A DNA stretch of 61,612 bases from JAQAZP01 sp032127265 (lineage in GTDB: Bacteria; Acidobacteriota; JAQAZP01), in NCBI GenBank assembly GCA_032127265.1, contig JAQAZP010000330.1, positions 1 through 61,612 on the forward strand, in the 5' to 3' direction. The notes beneath the pieces are model-generated. The model ran no database searches and was not told where the DNA came from. It saw nothing but the letters and a program-made list of their open reading frames with translations. Shown here one piece after another: positions 7,511-16,249 of this stretch (its first letter is position 1; every line of letters starts with the position of its first letter). The translations under genes were made by a program, and so were the position numbers.

Positions 7511-9052
7511 ATGGTCAGGCTCTATATCGTCAGCGGCCCCGGGGCGGGAACCGAACACCGGCTCGAGGGCGGCAGGGTTAGCATCGGCCGCGATCCGGCC
7601 AATACCATCGTGCTCGAGGACAGTCTCGTGTCCAAGAGGCATGCCGAAATCCTCCGTGAGCCGGACGGTAGCATGCGCATCGTGGACGTGGGGTCGAGCA
7701 ATGGTACGGTGGTCAATGACCGGCAGGTGGTGGATCACCGCCTGTCCCACAACGACAGAATACAGCTGGGCGAGAGCCTGTTCCGCTTTGAGAGCGAGCC
7801 GGAGCATGAGGCCGTAGACGAGGGTGCAAAAACGGTGCTCATCGACGAGGCGGCCACTTGCCTGGCCATACCGGCCGAAGCCGTGCAGGCGGCCCTGCTA
7901 AAGAAAGCGGCACCGCCCCCCCCTGATGCGTCTCCCATGAGCACGATCTATATCAGTGATGACGACGGTTCGGCCCGGGCCGCGGCGGCAACACCGCCGG
8001 CCGCGGAGACACCGGGGCCCGGTCCCGCACAGATGAAGAAAACCACGCTGCCGGTGATGCCGATCCTGCTGGTGTTCATTGCGGTGATGATCGTCCTTGG
8101 CTGTCTGTTGACCTGGAAGGTGGTGCAGCGCTCCAGCTCCGCTGCGGACGGGGCTCCGGCCATGGAGCCGGCCGCAGTCGGCGGCATGTCCGAAGGTCTT
8201 GAACTCCAGGCCGTCCCCGTGGAACGGACGGAACTCGTCGAGGCGGATGTGCTGGGTGCCGGGGCTTCCACTCCGGCTGAGGAAGAGAACCTGATCGCCG
8301 AGCCGCTGGTGAGTGGGACGCCGGTTGAACAGGAACCGTGGGTGGACAACACCGCTGCCCAGGGTGGCCAGGCCGCTGCGCCGCCCCCGGTTACCCGGAC
8401 GACGACTCCCCCGGCAACCCGGACGGTCACGCCGCCGCCGGCAACCACCACGCCGCCCCCCGCGCGGACATACACGCCGCCGCCGGCAACCACCACGCCG
8501 CCGCCCGCGCGGACATACACGCCGCCGCCAACCCGGCCCAGCGAAGTGCCGCCTGCCGCCGTGGGACAGACCGGTGCCGGTAGCGCTGCCGGCGGCGCCG
8601 CCACGGCCGCCAGAACAGCCGCACCACCGCCGGCCGTCCCGGCCCAGCCCAGGGAGGTTGTTCCCGACGCCGCCCACGGCGTATTGCACGTGATTACCAA
8701 GCCGGAGGGCGCCGCCATCTACATCAACGAGGAGTTGGTGGGCCAGAGCAATCTCAAGAAGCGGATGTCGGCAGGGAAATACATCATTCGCATCGAGAGC
8801 CAGGGGCAGTCAGTCACCGATGACGTGAAGGTCAAGGTGCAGGAGGTCAGCACGTTCTACCACGACTTCGTTCCCCCGCCGGCCACGATGAAGGATGAGG
8901 ACGAAGACGAGGACAAGGACGATAAGGACCGAAAGAAAAAGGACAAGGACAAGGAAGACGACGAAGAGGACGAGGAAGACGAAGAAGATGAAGATGGCGA
9001 GAAAAAGGAAAAGAAGGGCTTCAAAAAGAGGCTCAAGGACATTTTCGGCTAA
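7511..9052 (+). CDS. FHA-transmembrane-PEGA protein
   Basis: 513 residues in clear blocks. Residues 1-95 are an FHA domain (VSIGRDPANTI, VSKRHAEIL, GSSNGTVV). Next is a linker with acidic-flanked Thr/Tyr segments (KTVLIDEA, STIYISDDD). A single membrane helix spans about 180-203. A long Pro/Thr/Ala linker contains a 15-residue tandem repeat. A PEGA-like beta domain lies at about 390-455 (VITKPEGAAIYINEELVG). A highly charged Asp/Glu/Lys tail of about 55 residues ends in GFKKRLKDIFG. The topology predicts a cytoplasmic phospho-threonine reader linked to a periplasmic surface- or wall-binding domain. Start ATG 7511 follows a GGGCAGGGAG ribosome site. It is the fifth gene of the operon and the most direct link between the cytoplasmic kinases and the exported neighbours. 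Confidence 0.85.
   Translation: MVRLYIVSGPGAGTEHRLEGGRVSIGRDPANTIVLEDSLVSKRHAEILREPDGSMRIVDVGSSNGTVVNDRQVVDHRLSHNDRIQLGESLFRFESEPEHEAVDEGAKTVLIDEAATCLAIPAEAVQAALLKKAAPPPPDASPMSTIYISDDDGSARAAAATPPAAETPGPGPAQMKKTTLPVMPILLVFIAVMIVLGCLLTWKVVQRSSSAADGAPAMEPAAVGGMSEGLELQAVPVERTELVEADVLGAGASTPAEEENLIAEPLVSGTPVEQEPWVDNTAAQGGQAAAPPPVTRTTTPPATRTVTPPPATTTPPPARTYTPPPATTTPPPARTYTPPPTRPSEVPPAAVGQTGAGSAAGGAATAARTAAPPPAVPAQPREVVPDAAHGVLHVITKPEGAAIYINEELVGQSNLKKRMSAGKYIIRIESQGQSVTDDVKVKVQEVSTFYHDFVPPPATMKDEDEDEDKDDKDRKKKDKDKEDDEEDEEDEEDEDGEKKEKKGFKKRLKDIFG
8429..8530 (+). repeat. 45-nt in-frame tandem repeat in the Pro/Thr linker
   Basis: Two near-identical 45-nt units (8429-8473 and 8474-8518) plus a 12-nt partial third encode the 15-residue unit TPPPATTTPPPARTY. 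The unit length is a multiple of three, so copy-number change would lengthen or shorten the periplasmic linker without a frameshift. Confidence 0.85.
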
Positions 9053-9062
9053 TCGGATTGTA

Positions 9063-10067
9063 GTGGGTATCCTGGCTCCGGTCATGATTGTCCTGTGCCT
9101 CTCGGCCTGTGTCGGCTCCTCCGGCACAAGGGTGAAGGTGACACCCGGGATCGCTGCCGAGGCCGAAAGCCCCGAGCCCGCCCGGTTGCGGCCGGCCCTG
9201 GTGATCGAGCATCCCGACTTCTCGGTCATCGACGGGGTCTGTGTCGGCCCCGACGAAAACATTTATGTTGCGGACAAGGGCGCGCACGCCATCTTTGTCT
9301 TCGATCAGGGCGGGGTGCTGCTGCGGAGGTTCGGTGAACTGGGCAGTGCTGAGAGTCAGATGCACGAGCCCACCGGCATCGCCTTTGACCGGCAGGGCCG
9401 CCTGGTGGTGGTGGACCAGGGCAATGGCCGGGTCCAGCTGTTCGACACCCAGGGGCAATTCATCCTCTCCTTTGGCCGCAAGGGCGGTGAGCCGGGTGAG
9501 TTCAATGAGCCCCAGGGGGTGGCCCTGGACGGCGAAGGCCGAATTCTGATCACCGACGCCACATCCAACCGGGTCCAGGTGTTCGACAGTGAAGGCCGGT
9601 TCCTCTTCGGTTTTGGCGAGGCCGGCCGGGGGGACGGTGAGTTCGACGAACCGGAGTCCATTGCCGTGGACCAGCAGGGACGGATCCTGGCGGCCGATGA
9701 AGGCAACCACCGGGTGCAGGTGTTTGACCAGGCGGGGAACTTCCTGTTCAGTTTCGGCACGGCCGGCCGGGGACCGGGCCGGTTCGTCAAGGACGTGGAA
9801 GGACTGGCCGTGGACCGGGCCGGGACGATCTACGCCCTTGACGAGCGGGGCGGGGAGATCGAAATCTTTGACAGCGCGGGCCGCTCCCTCGGCAGCTGCG
9901 GCGGCGGTCCCGGCGCGGAGCCGGGCCAGTTTAACAGCCCCGATGGAATGATGCTGGACGAGGATCGCGGCCTGCTGCTGGTGGCCGATCAGGGGAATCG
10001 CCGGGTGCAGGTCTTCCGGCTGGAGGACATTCGCCGGGCAATAGGCGGTGCGCACACCGCCAGGTAA
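9063..10067 (+). CDS. NHL-repeat beta-propeller lipoprotein
   Basis: About 334 residues. A hydrophobic signal ends in the lipobox LSAC, so it should be an outer- or inner-membrane-anchored lipoprotein. Six NHL repeats follow, each with the pattern 'hydrophobic-D-x-x-G-x-hydrophobic-x-V-x-D-x-x-N-x-R-V-Q-V-F' (VVDQGNGRVQLFD, ITDATSNRVQVFD, AADEGNHRVQVFD and VADQGNRRVQVFR are visible), consistent with a six-bladed propeller. NHL propellers mostly mediate protein or polymer binding. The frame is open from 8895 but overlaps the previous gene; GTG 9063 is just past that gene's stop and leaves a normal lipoprotein signal. No strong ribosome site is visible, so coupling to the upstream gene is likely. 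Confidence 0.75.
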   Translation: MGILAPVMIVLCLSACVGSSGTRVKVTPGIAAEAESPEPARLRPALVIEHPDFSVIDGVCVGPDENIYVADKGAHAIFVFDQGGVLLRRFGELGSAESQMHEPTGIAFDRQGRLVVVDQGNGRVQLFDTQGQFILSFGRKGGEPGEFNEPQGVALDGEGRILITDATSNRVQVFDSEGRFLFGFGEAGRGDGEFDEPESIAVDQQGRILAADEGNHRVQVFDQAGNFLFSFGTAGRGPGRFVKDVEGLAVDRAGTIYALDERGGEIEIFDSAGRSLGSCGGGPGAEPGQFNSPDGMMLDEDRGLLLVADQGNRRVQVFRLEDIRRAIGGAHTAR

Positions 10068-10103
10068 CCGGTCTCGGCTGGTATATCGCGGAAAGGAATT
10101 TCC

Positions 10104-10685
10104 ATGCATGCTCCACAGATCAGCAACCACAGCCGGGCATTTTTCACCGCCTGCTGCGCCATGATCCTGCTCACGGTTCTGCTCGCCGGTTCCGGTTGCG
10201 GGTCGGGCAAGCTGGAGGAATACACCACCCAGCTGCGGGAGGATTTTGACGCCGACGTGCGGGAGAAGGCGGCGGAAAAGCTGGGCAAGCTGGGTGACCC
10301 CGATGCCGTCCCCGCGCTTCGCGAGGCTACCCGGGACCCTGACGACAAGGTGCGGGAAGCCGCTGCCGAGGCCCTGGGCCTGCTGGCCGACCCGGCTGCC
10401 GCGGCCGACCTGGCGGCACTGTTGCGCGACCCGGAGAAGGACGTCCGCCGGGAGGCGGTCAAGGCCCTGGGCCTGCTGGGGGATGCGGAACGGGTGAGCG
10501 ACCTGTTGCCCCTGCTGGGGGACCGGTCGAGCGACATTCGCCAGGAGACCGCCGAGGCCCTGGGACGCATCGGCTCGCCGCTGGCCCTGCCGGCGCTGCA
10601 GCGCCTGGCCGCCGAAGACAGTGATGATGATGTGCGCCGAACGGCCGGGTTCGCCGCGCGCCGGATCGCGCTGGAGGTTCAGTAA
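10104..10685 (+). CDS. HEAT-repeat lipoprotein
   Basis: 193 residues with a signal peptide ending in a lipobox-like AGSGC. About five HEAT/PBS-lyase-type helical repeats follow, each with 'D-x-(D/E)-V-R-x-x-A-x-x-A-L-G-x-L-G/A-D' (REKAAEKLGKLGDPDAV, REAAAEALGLLADPAA, RREAVKALGLLGDAE, RQETAEALGRIGSPLA). Likely a periplasmic protein-interaction scaffold. A GGAAAGGAA ribosome site precedes ATG 10104, 36 nt after the NHL gene, so it is probably the last gene of the operon. Its 3' end overlaps the convergent SpoIIE gene by 7 nt. Confidence 0.8.
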   Translation: MHAPQISNHSRAFFTACCAMILLTVLLAGSGCGSGKLEEYTTQLREDFDADVREKAAEKLGKLGDPDAVPALREATRDPDDKVREAAAEALGLLADPAAAADLAALLRDPEKDVRREAVKALGLLGDAERVSDLLPLLGDRSSDIRQETAEALGRIGSPLALPALQRLAAEDSDDDVRRTAGFAARRIALEVQ

Positions 10686-13600
10686 ACCTTTACCGCCACC
10701 GCGGTGATGTCGTCATGTTGCGGCGCTCCGGCGGTGAACAGCCGCACATCGGCGATCACCGCGTCAAGGATTTCCTGGGCGCTCAACCTCTCCGTATCCA
10801 TTCCTTCCAGCAGGTGCGCCAGGGTCCCGATCTCGTAGAACCTCCGCGACGGGTCCTGGCTCTCCGGTATGCCGTCGGTAAACAGCAGCAGCACGTCTCC
10901 GCCCTGGAGACTGACGGTTTGCTCCTCGTACTTCCCGTCGGGAAGGATGCCCAGCGGCAGTTTCGACCCCCTGGATTTCAGCGGCCGAACCTGGCCCCCC
11001 AATCGTTTGAGCAGCGGCTCCATCAGTCCGGCGTTGGTGAAGGTCAGCTCCCGGGTCGCCAGCTCGAGCCTGGCAAAGCAGAGGGCGGTGAAGGAGGAGC
11101 GCGAGGTCTTGTTGTAGACCGGCAGGTTGGCGGCCGCCGCCACCTCGGCCGGCGAGCGGCTGCGGCGCGCCTCGGCCTGGATCACGCCGGTGGTCAGCAC
11201 GGCGGTGAGTGCGGCATCCATGGACTTGCCCGAGACGTCCGCCACGGCGATGCCGAGGGCGCTACGGTTGTCGTCGAGCCAGATGAAATCGTAGAAGTCG
11301 CCGCCCACCGTGTTGGCCGGGATACAGGTCCCGGCGATGTCATAGCCTTCGGCTTCCGGCGGTGCCTGGGGCAGGATGGACATCTGGGTGTCCCGGGCGG
11401 TCTGCAGCTCGGAGCGCAGGCTCACCACCCGCACCCGGTGGCGGTAGGCCGCGGTGACCGCGGCGGCCAGGGCCAGTGCGACCAGGGCCAGGAACCAGCC
11501 GCGCTGCCAGAACGGCGGAGTGACGGTGATCGATATGGATGCCCCCACCTCGTTCCAGACACCGTCGTTGTTGCTGGCCCTGATCCGCAGGGTGTAGTCC
11601 CCCGGGTCGAGGTTGGTGTAGCTGGCGTGGCGCCGGTTGCCGGCGTCATTCCACTCTTCGTCCAGCCCTTCCAGACGGTAGGCGTAACGGTTCTTCTCCG
11701 GCTGGCGGAAGCTCAGCGCCGAGAACTGGACGTGGATGTCGTTGTGACGGTAGGGCAGGGTCACCGTGGCCCGGGAGGAGAGGGGCCGCGGGTTGGGCAG
11801 GTCGAGGCCCGGCACCGTGATCCTGGTCAGCACCACCGGCGGCACGATCCGGTTCTCGTCGATCTCCTCCGGGCGGAAGCTGGTGAAGCCGCTGATTCCG
11901 CCGAAGAACATCTCCCCATCGGGGCTTTGCCAGGCCGAGGCGGAGTTGAACTCGTTGCTCTGCAGGCCGTCGCTCATGTCGTAGTTGCGCACTACGGGTG
12001 ATTCACCACCGACCGGGGGCGTGAACCGGCAGAGTCCGTTGTTGGTGCTGATCCAGAAGTTGCCCGTGCTGTCCTCCAGGATGGTGTAGATCACGTTGTT
12101 CGGCAGCCCGTCCCGTACGTAGTAGCGGCGGCATTTCCCGGTGGCCGGGTCGAAGCGATTGAGGCCCAGACCGGTGCCCAGCCAGAGGCTGCCGTCGGAC
12201 GTGGGGTGGATGGCCAGGATCCGGTCGTCACTGATGCTCGCACTATCCTCGGGATCGTAACGATACCTAGTGAACGACCCGGTCTCTTCGTTGTAGCGGT
12301 CCAGACCCCCGCCGTTGGTCCCGACCCAGATTGTGCCGTTGCTGTCTTCGGTGATGCAGTAAACGCCGTTGGAACTGAGGCTCGCCGGGTCGTTGGCATC
12401 GAACAGGAACCGGGTGAAGGTGCCGGTTTCGCGGTTCATCAGGTTCACCCCGCCGCCGCCGGTGCCGAGCCACAGGCGGCCCGAACAGTCTTCGTACACA
12501 TACTGCACGACGTTGAAACTGATACTGGACGGGTCCTGGGGGTCGAAGCGGTAGTGGGCGAAATCGTCGGTTTCCGGCCGGTAGCGGTCCAGACCGTTGC
12601 CCGCCGTAGCGGCCCAGAGTGTGCCCTGGCGATCCACGCAGGCATGCCAGACCGTGTTCAGGCTGAGGCTGTCGGGGTTGCTCGGGTCGGTGAGATAACG
12701 GTGGTGTTTGCCCGTGCTGTCGATGCGGGTCAGGCCGCCGTTGACCAGCCCGGCCCAGAGATTGCCTTGCTGGTCGCCGGTGATGGTGCGGACCACCAGG
12801 TGCTGGATGCTGTCCGGATTACCGGGGATGTGGGTGTGATGTATGAACGGCTTCTTCTCCCGGTCGAAGATGTTCAGCCCGCCCCCGTTGGTCCCGATCC
12901 AGATCAGGCCCGAGCGGTCCTCGATCATGGTCAGGATGAAATCGAGGCTGAGGCTGGTGGGGTCTCCCGGGGAATAGCTGTACTGGTGCCAGGAATCGCC
13001 CCCCTTTTCCAGCGTGCAGACGCCGGCCAGCAATGTCCCGACCCAGACCATCCCACGGCTGTCGGCGAGCAGGGAAGCGATGGGTTGCGTCCCCAGGCTT
13101 ACCGGTTCCCCGGGTTCGGAACTATGCCGGGTCACCTGGCCGGTGGCCGGATCGATGCGGTTCAGGCCCGATCGGGTGCCGACCCAGATGTCGCCGGACG
13201 GACCTTCGCAGAGTGCGAGCACGAAGGGGGAGCTCATCGTGGACGGGTCATCCGGATCGGAACGGTAGTACGTTACCGTGCCCGTGTCGGGATCGAGCCG
13301 CGTCAGGCCGTTATTAATGCCGACCCACAGTTCGCCCCGGCTGTCCTCGAATATCTTTCGCACCGGGGCCGGCCTGCTGTCCGCCGCGTCGCCGGCTCCT
13401 CCCAAGTGATGACTGAATGAACTGTCCGCGGGCTCGTAGCGGTCCAGGCCGGCCGCGGTGCCGGCCCAGGTCCGGCCGGCGGAATCCTGGTGCACTGCGA
13501 GCACCATGTCGTGGGACAGGCTCCGCGGGTCGTCGGCCGCGGCCCGGTGGTGGGTGAAGCGGTCAGTGGAGCGGTCCAGCCGGTCCAGCCCGGCCATGGT

Positions 13601-13918
13601 GGCCACCCAGATGCTCCCGTCGTCACCCTCGCAGAGGTCCTGGATGGTGTCGTGGCCCAGCGAGTCCGGGTCTTCCGGGTCGTGGCGGTAGACCGTGAAG
13701 GTGTAGCCGTCGTAGCGGTTGAGCCCGTCCTCGGTGCCGAGCCAGATGAACCCGGCGCTGTCCTGGATCATGCAGCGGACACAACTCTGGGAGAGCCCGT
13801 GCTCCACGGAGAGGCGCTGAAAACCCACCTGCTCCGGGGTCACCGAGGTTTCGGCCGCGGCGGGAAGGCAGCGGACGGCGAGGAGCAATAGGGCGGCGAA
13901 GAGCCGCACCCCTGTCAT
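10679..13918 (-). CDS. Two-component-regulator propeller protein with SpoIIE/PP2C phosphatase output
   Basis: 1079 residues. A signal peptide (1-22) is followed by about 14 Reg_prop blades (repeated 'DSxGxIWVGTxxGLNRYD') forming a large periplasmic propeller to about residue 690. A Y_Y_Y-type beta domain follows at about 720-800, then one membrane helix near 805-825 and a cytoplasmic PP2C/SpoIIE phosphatase with GGDFYDF, VADVSGKSMDAAL, LLFTDGIPE and HDDITAVAV motifs carrying the metal Asp residues. The architecture parallels hybrid two-component systems but the kinase is replaced by a Ser/Thr phosphatase, suggesting control of an anti-sigma-type or FHA-linked phosphoprotein (inference). The ATG lies inside the end of a dispersed repeat, with GAGGG just upstream. 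Convergent with the HEAT lipoprotein gene. Confidence 0.85.
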   Translation of the reverse strand: MTGVRLFAALLLLAVRCLPAAAETSVTPEQVGFQRLSVEHGLSQSCVRCMIQDSAGFIWLGTEDGLNRYDGYTFTVYRHDPEDPDSLGHDTIQDLCEGDDGSIWVATMAGLDRLDRSTDRFTHHRAAADDPRSLSHDMVLAVHQDSAGRTWAGTAAGLDRYEPADSSFSHHLGGAGDAADSRPAPVRKIFEDSRGELWVGINNGLTRLDPDTGTVTYYRSDPDDPSTMSSPFVLALCEGPSGDIWVGTRSGLNRIDPATGQVTRHSSEPGEPVSLGTQPIASLLADSRGMVWVGTLLAGVCTLEKGGDSWHQYSYSPGDPTSLSLDFILTMIEDRSGLIWIGTNGGGLNIFDREKKPFIHHTHIPGNPDSIQHLVVRTITGDQQGNLWAGLVNGGLTRIDSTGKHHRYLTDPSNPDSLSLNTVWHACVDRQGTLWAATAGNGLDRYRPETDDFAHYRFDPQDPSSISFNVVQYVYEDCSGRLWLGTGGGGVNLMNRETGTFTRFLFDANDPASLSSNGVYCITEDSNGTIWVGTNGGGLDRYNEETGSFTRYRYDPEDSASISDDRILAIHPTSDGSLWLGTGLGLNRFDPATGKCRRYYVRDGLPNNVIYTILEDSTGNFWISTNNGLCRFTPPVGGESPVVRNYDMSDGLQSNEFNSASAWQSPDGEMFFGGISGFTSFRPEEIDENRIVPPVVLTRITVPGLDLPNPRPLSSRATVTLPYRHNDIHVQFSALSFRQPEKNRYAYRLEGLDEEWNDAGNRRHASYTNLDPGDYTLRIRASNNDGVWNEVGASISITVTPPFWQRGWFLALVALALAAAVTAAYRHRVRVVSLRSELQTARDTQMSILPQAPPEAEGYDIAGTCIPANTVGGDFYDFIWLDDNRSALGIAVADVSGKSMDAALTAVLTTGVIQAEARRSRSPAEVAAAANLPVYNKTSRSSFTALCFARLELATRELTFTNAGLMEPLLKRLGGQVRPLKSRGSKLPLGILPDGKYEEQTVSLQGGDVLLLFTDGIPESQDPSRRFYEIGTLAHLLEGMDTERLSAQEILDAVIADVRLFTAGAPQHDDITAVAVKVY

Positions 13919-14026
13919 GGCGAGCCCTCACTGTCCCTGTGAGGAGTCCGCGGAGCGGGCTTTGCTCCAGTCTCTTCCTGGCCGCTTCGGTACCGGGAGA
14001 GATTGCTTCGATGCGCTCGCAATGAC
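13914..14026. repeat. Dispersed palindromic repeat, family A, copy 1
   Basis: An element of about 113 bp bounded by inverted ends TGTCATGGCGAGC and GCTCGCAATGACA, with an internal AGAGATTGCTTCG. Related copies lie at 43333-43439 and 52788-52883. The left end contains the ATG of the SpoIIE-phosphatase gene. The rest fills most of the gap between the two leftward genes. Between 14027 and 14137 I see only a -10-like TATACT on the minus strand near 14079. Confidence 0.75.
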
Positions 14027-14137
14027 ACCTGTAAAGATACCTGTCTCGGCACTGTTCGCTGTCTGTCCATACCATAGTATACGCGGAAATTGTGACAGAA
14101 GATTTCTCTATCCGGCGGGGCAGGGGAGCGGGGGGGA

Positions 14138-16048
14138 TCACTTCTCGCGGGCCTTGCGCAGGGTTTCTTCGGTGACGGCCACCACCTGCCGCATCTGCAT
14201 CGGTTTTGCCAGTACCCGCTGGACGCCGGTACCCTTGACCTTGGCCTCCTCCACCTGGGCCCCCCAGCCGGTCATCACGATCACCGGAATCGATTTGTCG
14301 GAGGCCTTGATCCGGCTGGCCACTTCCCATCCCGAGATACCGGGCATGCCGAGATCGGTGAAGACCAGGTCATACTGGTGCTTGTTGAACATCGCCATGC
14401 CGTCGATGCCGTCCACCGCCGTGTCCACCTGGTGGCCCACCGAGAGCAGAATCTCGCTCACCACCTCACGGATGTACTTGTCATCGTCGATGACCAGGAT
14501 TCGTCCCTTGTTGCAGGTCTCGCCGGTTTCTTCCCGCGGCGCCTCGGACTTGGGCTTGCCGTTGGCCACCGGCAGGAAGAAGGTGAAGGTCGAGCCCAGG
14601 CCCTGCTCGCTCTCGACGATGATCTCGCCCTCGTGGCGCTCGATGATGCCGCAGGAGATGCTCAACCCCAGACCGCTGCCCCGTTTCCCCTTGGTGGTGT
14701 AGAAGGGCTGGAAGACCTTGTCCCGCACCTCGGGTGAAATGCCCACGCCGGTGTCGCTCACCGCGGCAAAGACCCTGCCGTGATGCATGCCGGTGCGCAC
14801 CCTGATGGTGCCGCTCTCCCGGATGGCGTCCACGGCGTTGAAAATCAGGTTGGTCAGCACTTCACGCAGCTCGTTGCCCCGCCCCAGCACGTGGCGCACG
14901 GTGCCGTAGTCCTCCTCCACGCGGATTTCCACATTGTCAACCTGTGCCCCGTCCTTCCAGCGGGACTTGGTGATGGCCAGGGTGTCACGCACCAGGGTGT
15001 TGATATCCAGCAGCTCCACTTCGCGCTCTCCGCTGATCCGGCTGAACCTGAGGATACGGCTCACCGCGTCGGCTCCGTCCAGCGCGGCACGCTCCACTAT
15101 CCTCAGCCGCTTTTTGACGTCATCCCACTCCGGGGGCTGCTTGTCGCCGCGGCTGATCAGCAGTTGTACATGTCCGAGGATGGCGCTGAGCAGGTTGTTG
15201 AAATCGTGGGCCACGCCACAGGACATTTCGCCGAGGGTATGGAGGTTGTTCATCTTGGTGATCTTCGCTTCCATATCCTGGACTGCGGAGAGGTCACGGA
15301 TGCCGGCGGCGAGATAGCGGGTGTGCTCCGGGGCCTGGCCCGGTTTGCCGCGGCGCCGGCCGCTGAAGGGCAGTATTTTGAAACTGACATCGCAGGGGAA
15401 TGGCCGGCCGTCCCGGCGCTGGGCGGTGACGTCCTCGTAGGACAGTTCCTGACCTTCGGGCAGGGCCTTGATGCCGTCCAGCAGTTTGGCGCCGTCGACG
15501 TCGGGGAAGATGTTTTGCAATGAGGCGTTGACCAGGTTCTCGGGGTCGGCGCAGAGCAATTCCGCGGCCCGGTTGTTGGCCGCGGCCAGCAGCCCGCTTT
15601 CCACCCGGAAGAGCAGCAGCGGTTCCAGGGCCACCGCCACCAGCCCGGCGGGGTTGATCACCGCGCCGTGCTGCGGCCGCCTGATCCTGGTCAGGGTGCC
15701 CTGGGAACAGACGAACTTGCGGTCCTTGCTGTAGACGCCGGTACTCTGAAGGTCGAAGTCGATGTTCTGGCCGTTGCGGCTGCACAGTGTCAGCGGGTAG
15801 CTGCTGGTGGCCCGCTCCCCGGTGCGCCGTTCGTTGAACATCCGTCCGGCCATGGGGTTGCGGTTCAGATCGACGATTCTCGAGTAGTGCTCGCCCAGCA
15901 GTTCATCCTGCCGGTAGCCGAGCATGCGGCTCAGCTTCTCATCGAGAAAGAGAATATTGCCGTTGGGATTGACCACGTAGGTGGTTTGTGGAAGTGAAAA
16001 GGCCGATGAGCCGCCGGTGGCGTTTCCGGCTGATTGTACCCCGCGCAT
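14138..16048 (-). CDS. PAS hybrid histidine kinase with C-terminal receiver
   Basis: 636 residues and no membrane segment, so a cytoplasmic sensor. Residues about 18-125 are a PAS domain (VVNPNGNILFLDEKLSRMLG); 140-255 look like a second PAS. The H-box GVAHDFNNLLSAILGH has His281. The HATPase_c domain shows NLIFNAVDAI, VSDTGVGIS and GKRGSGLGLSI. A receiver domain ends the protein (ILVIDDDKY, phospho-acceptor Asp in LVFTDLGMPG, VMTGWG and KPM). The phosphoryl group would move from His281 to the receiver and perhaps to an unlinked phosphotransfer protein. GGGAAGGGAGAGG precedes the ATG. No response regulator with a DNA-binding output is adjacent. It is divergent from dinB. Confidence 0.9.
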   Translation of the reverse strand: MRGVQSAGNATGGSSAFSLPQTTYVVNPNGNILFLDEKLSRMLGYRQDELLGEHYSRIVDLNRNPMAGRMFNERRTGERATSSYPLTLCSRNGQNIDFDLQSTGVYSKDRKFVCSQGTLTRIRRPQHGAVINPAGLVAVALEPLLLFRVESGLLAAANNRAAELLCADPENLVNASLQNIFPDVDGAKLLDGIKALPEGQELSYEDVTAQRRDGRPFPCDVSFKILPFSGRRRGKPGQAPEHTRYLAAGIRDLSAVQDMEAKITKMNNLHTLGEMSCGVAHDFNNLLSAILGHVQLLISRGDKQPPEWDDVKKRLRIVERAALDGADAVSRILRFSRISGEREVELLDINTLVRDTLAITKSRWKDGAQVDNVEIRVEEDYGTVRHVLGRGNELREVLTNLIFNAVDAIRESGTIRVRTGMHHGRVFAAVSDTGVGISPEVRDKVFQPFYTTKGKRGSGLGLSISCGIIERHEGEIIVESEQGLGSTFTFFLPVANGKPKSEAPREETGETCNKGRILVIDDDKYIREVVSEILLSVGHQVDTAVDGIDGMAMFNKHQYDLVFTDLGMPGISGWEVASRIKASDKSIPVIVMTGWGAQVEEAKVKGTGVQRVLAKPMQMRQVVAVTEETLRKAREK

Positions 16049-16249
16049 TCCTCTCCCTTCCCTTAATCAAGGGCGGCCTGAATATAGTGCATGTTCATGA
16101 AAGAGCCGATCTTCAACCTTCTAAAACGTGATGCGAAATCGGCCCAAGCAGGGGTAAAAAGATAGTAGCAGGTTGTCGGCGAATATTCAAACAGGAAAAG
16201 AGCTAATTGGCTATTCAGGATTGGAAGGTAAGAGCGATTTCGGATCATG

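Noticed and set aside
16063..16248. 61-codon minus-strand frame in the AT-rich dinB upstream region
   Set aside because: No ribosome site or family; the region more likely holds the divergent promoters.
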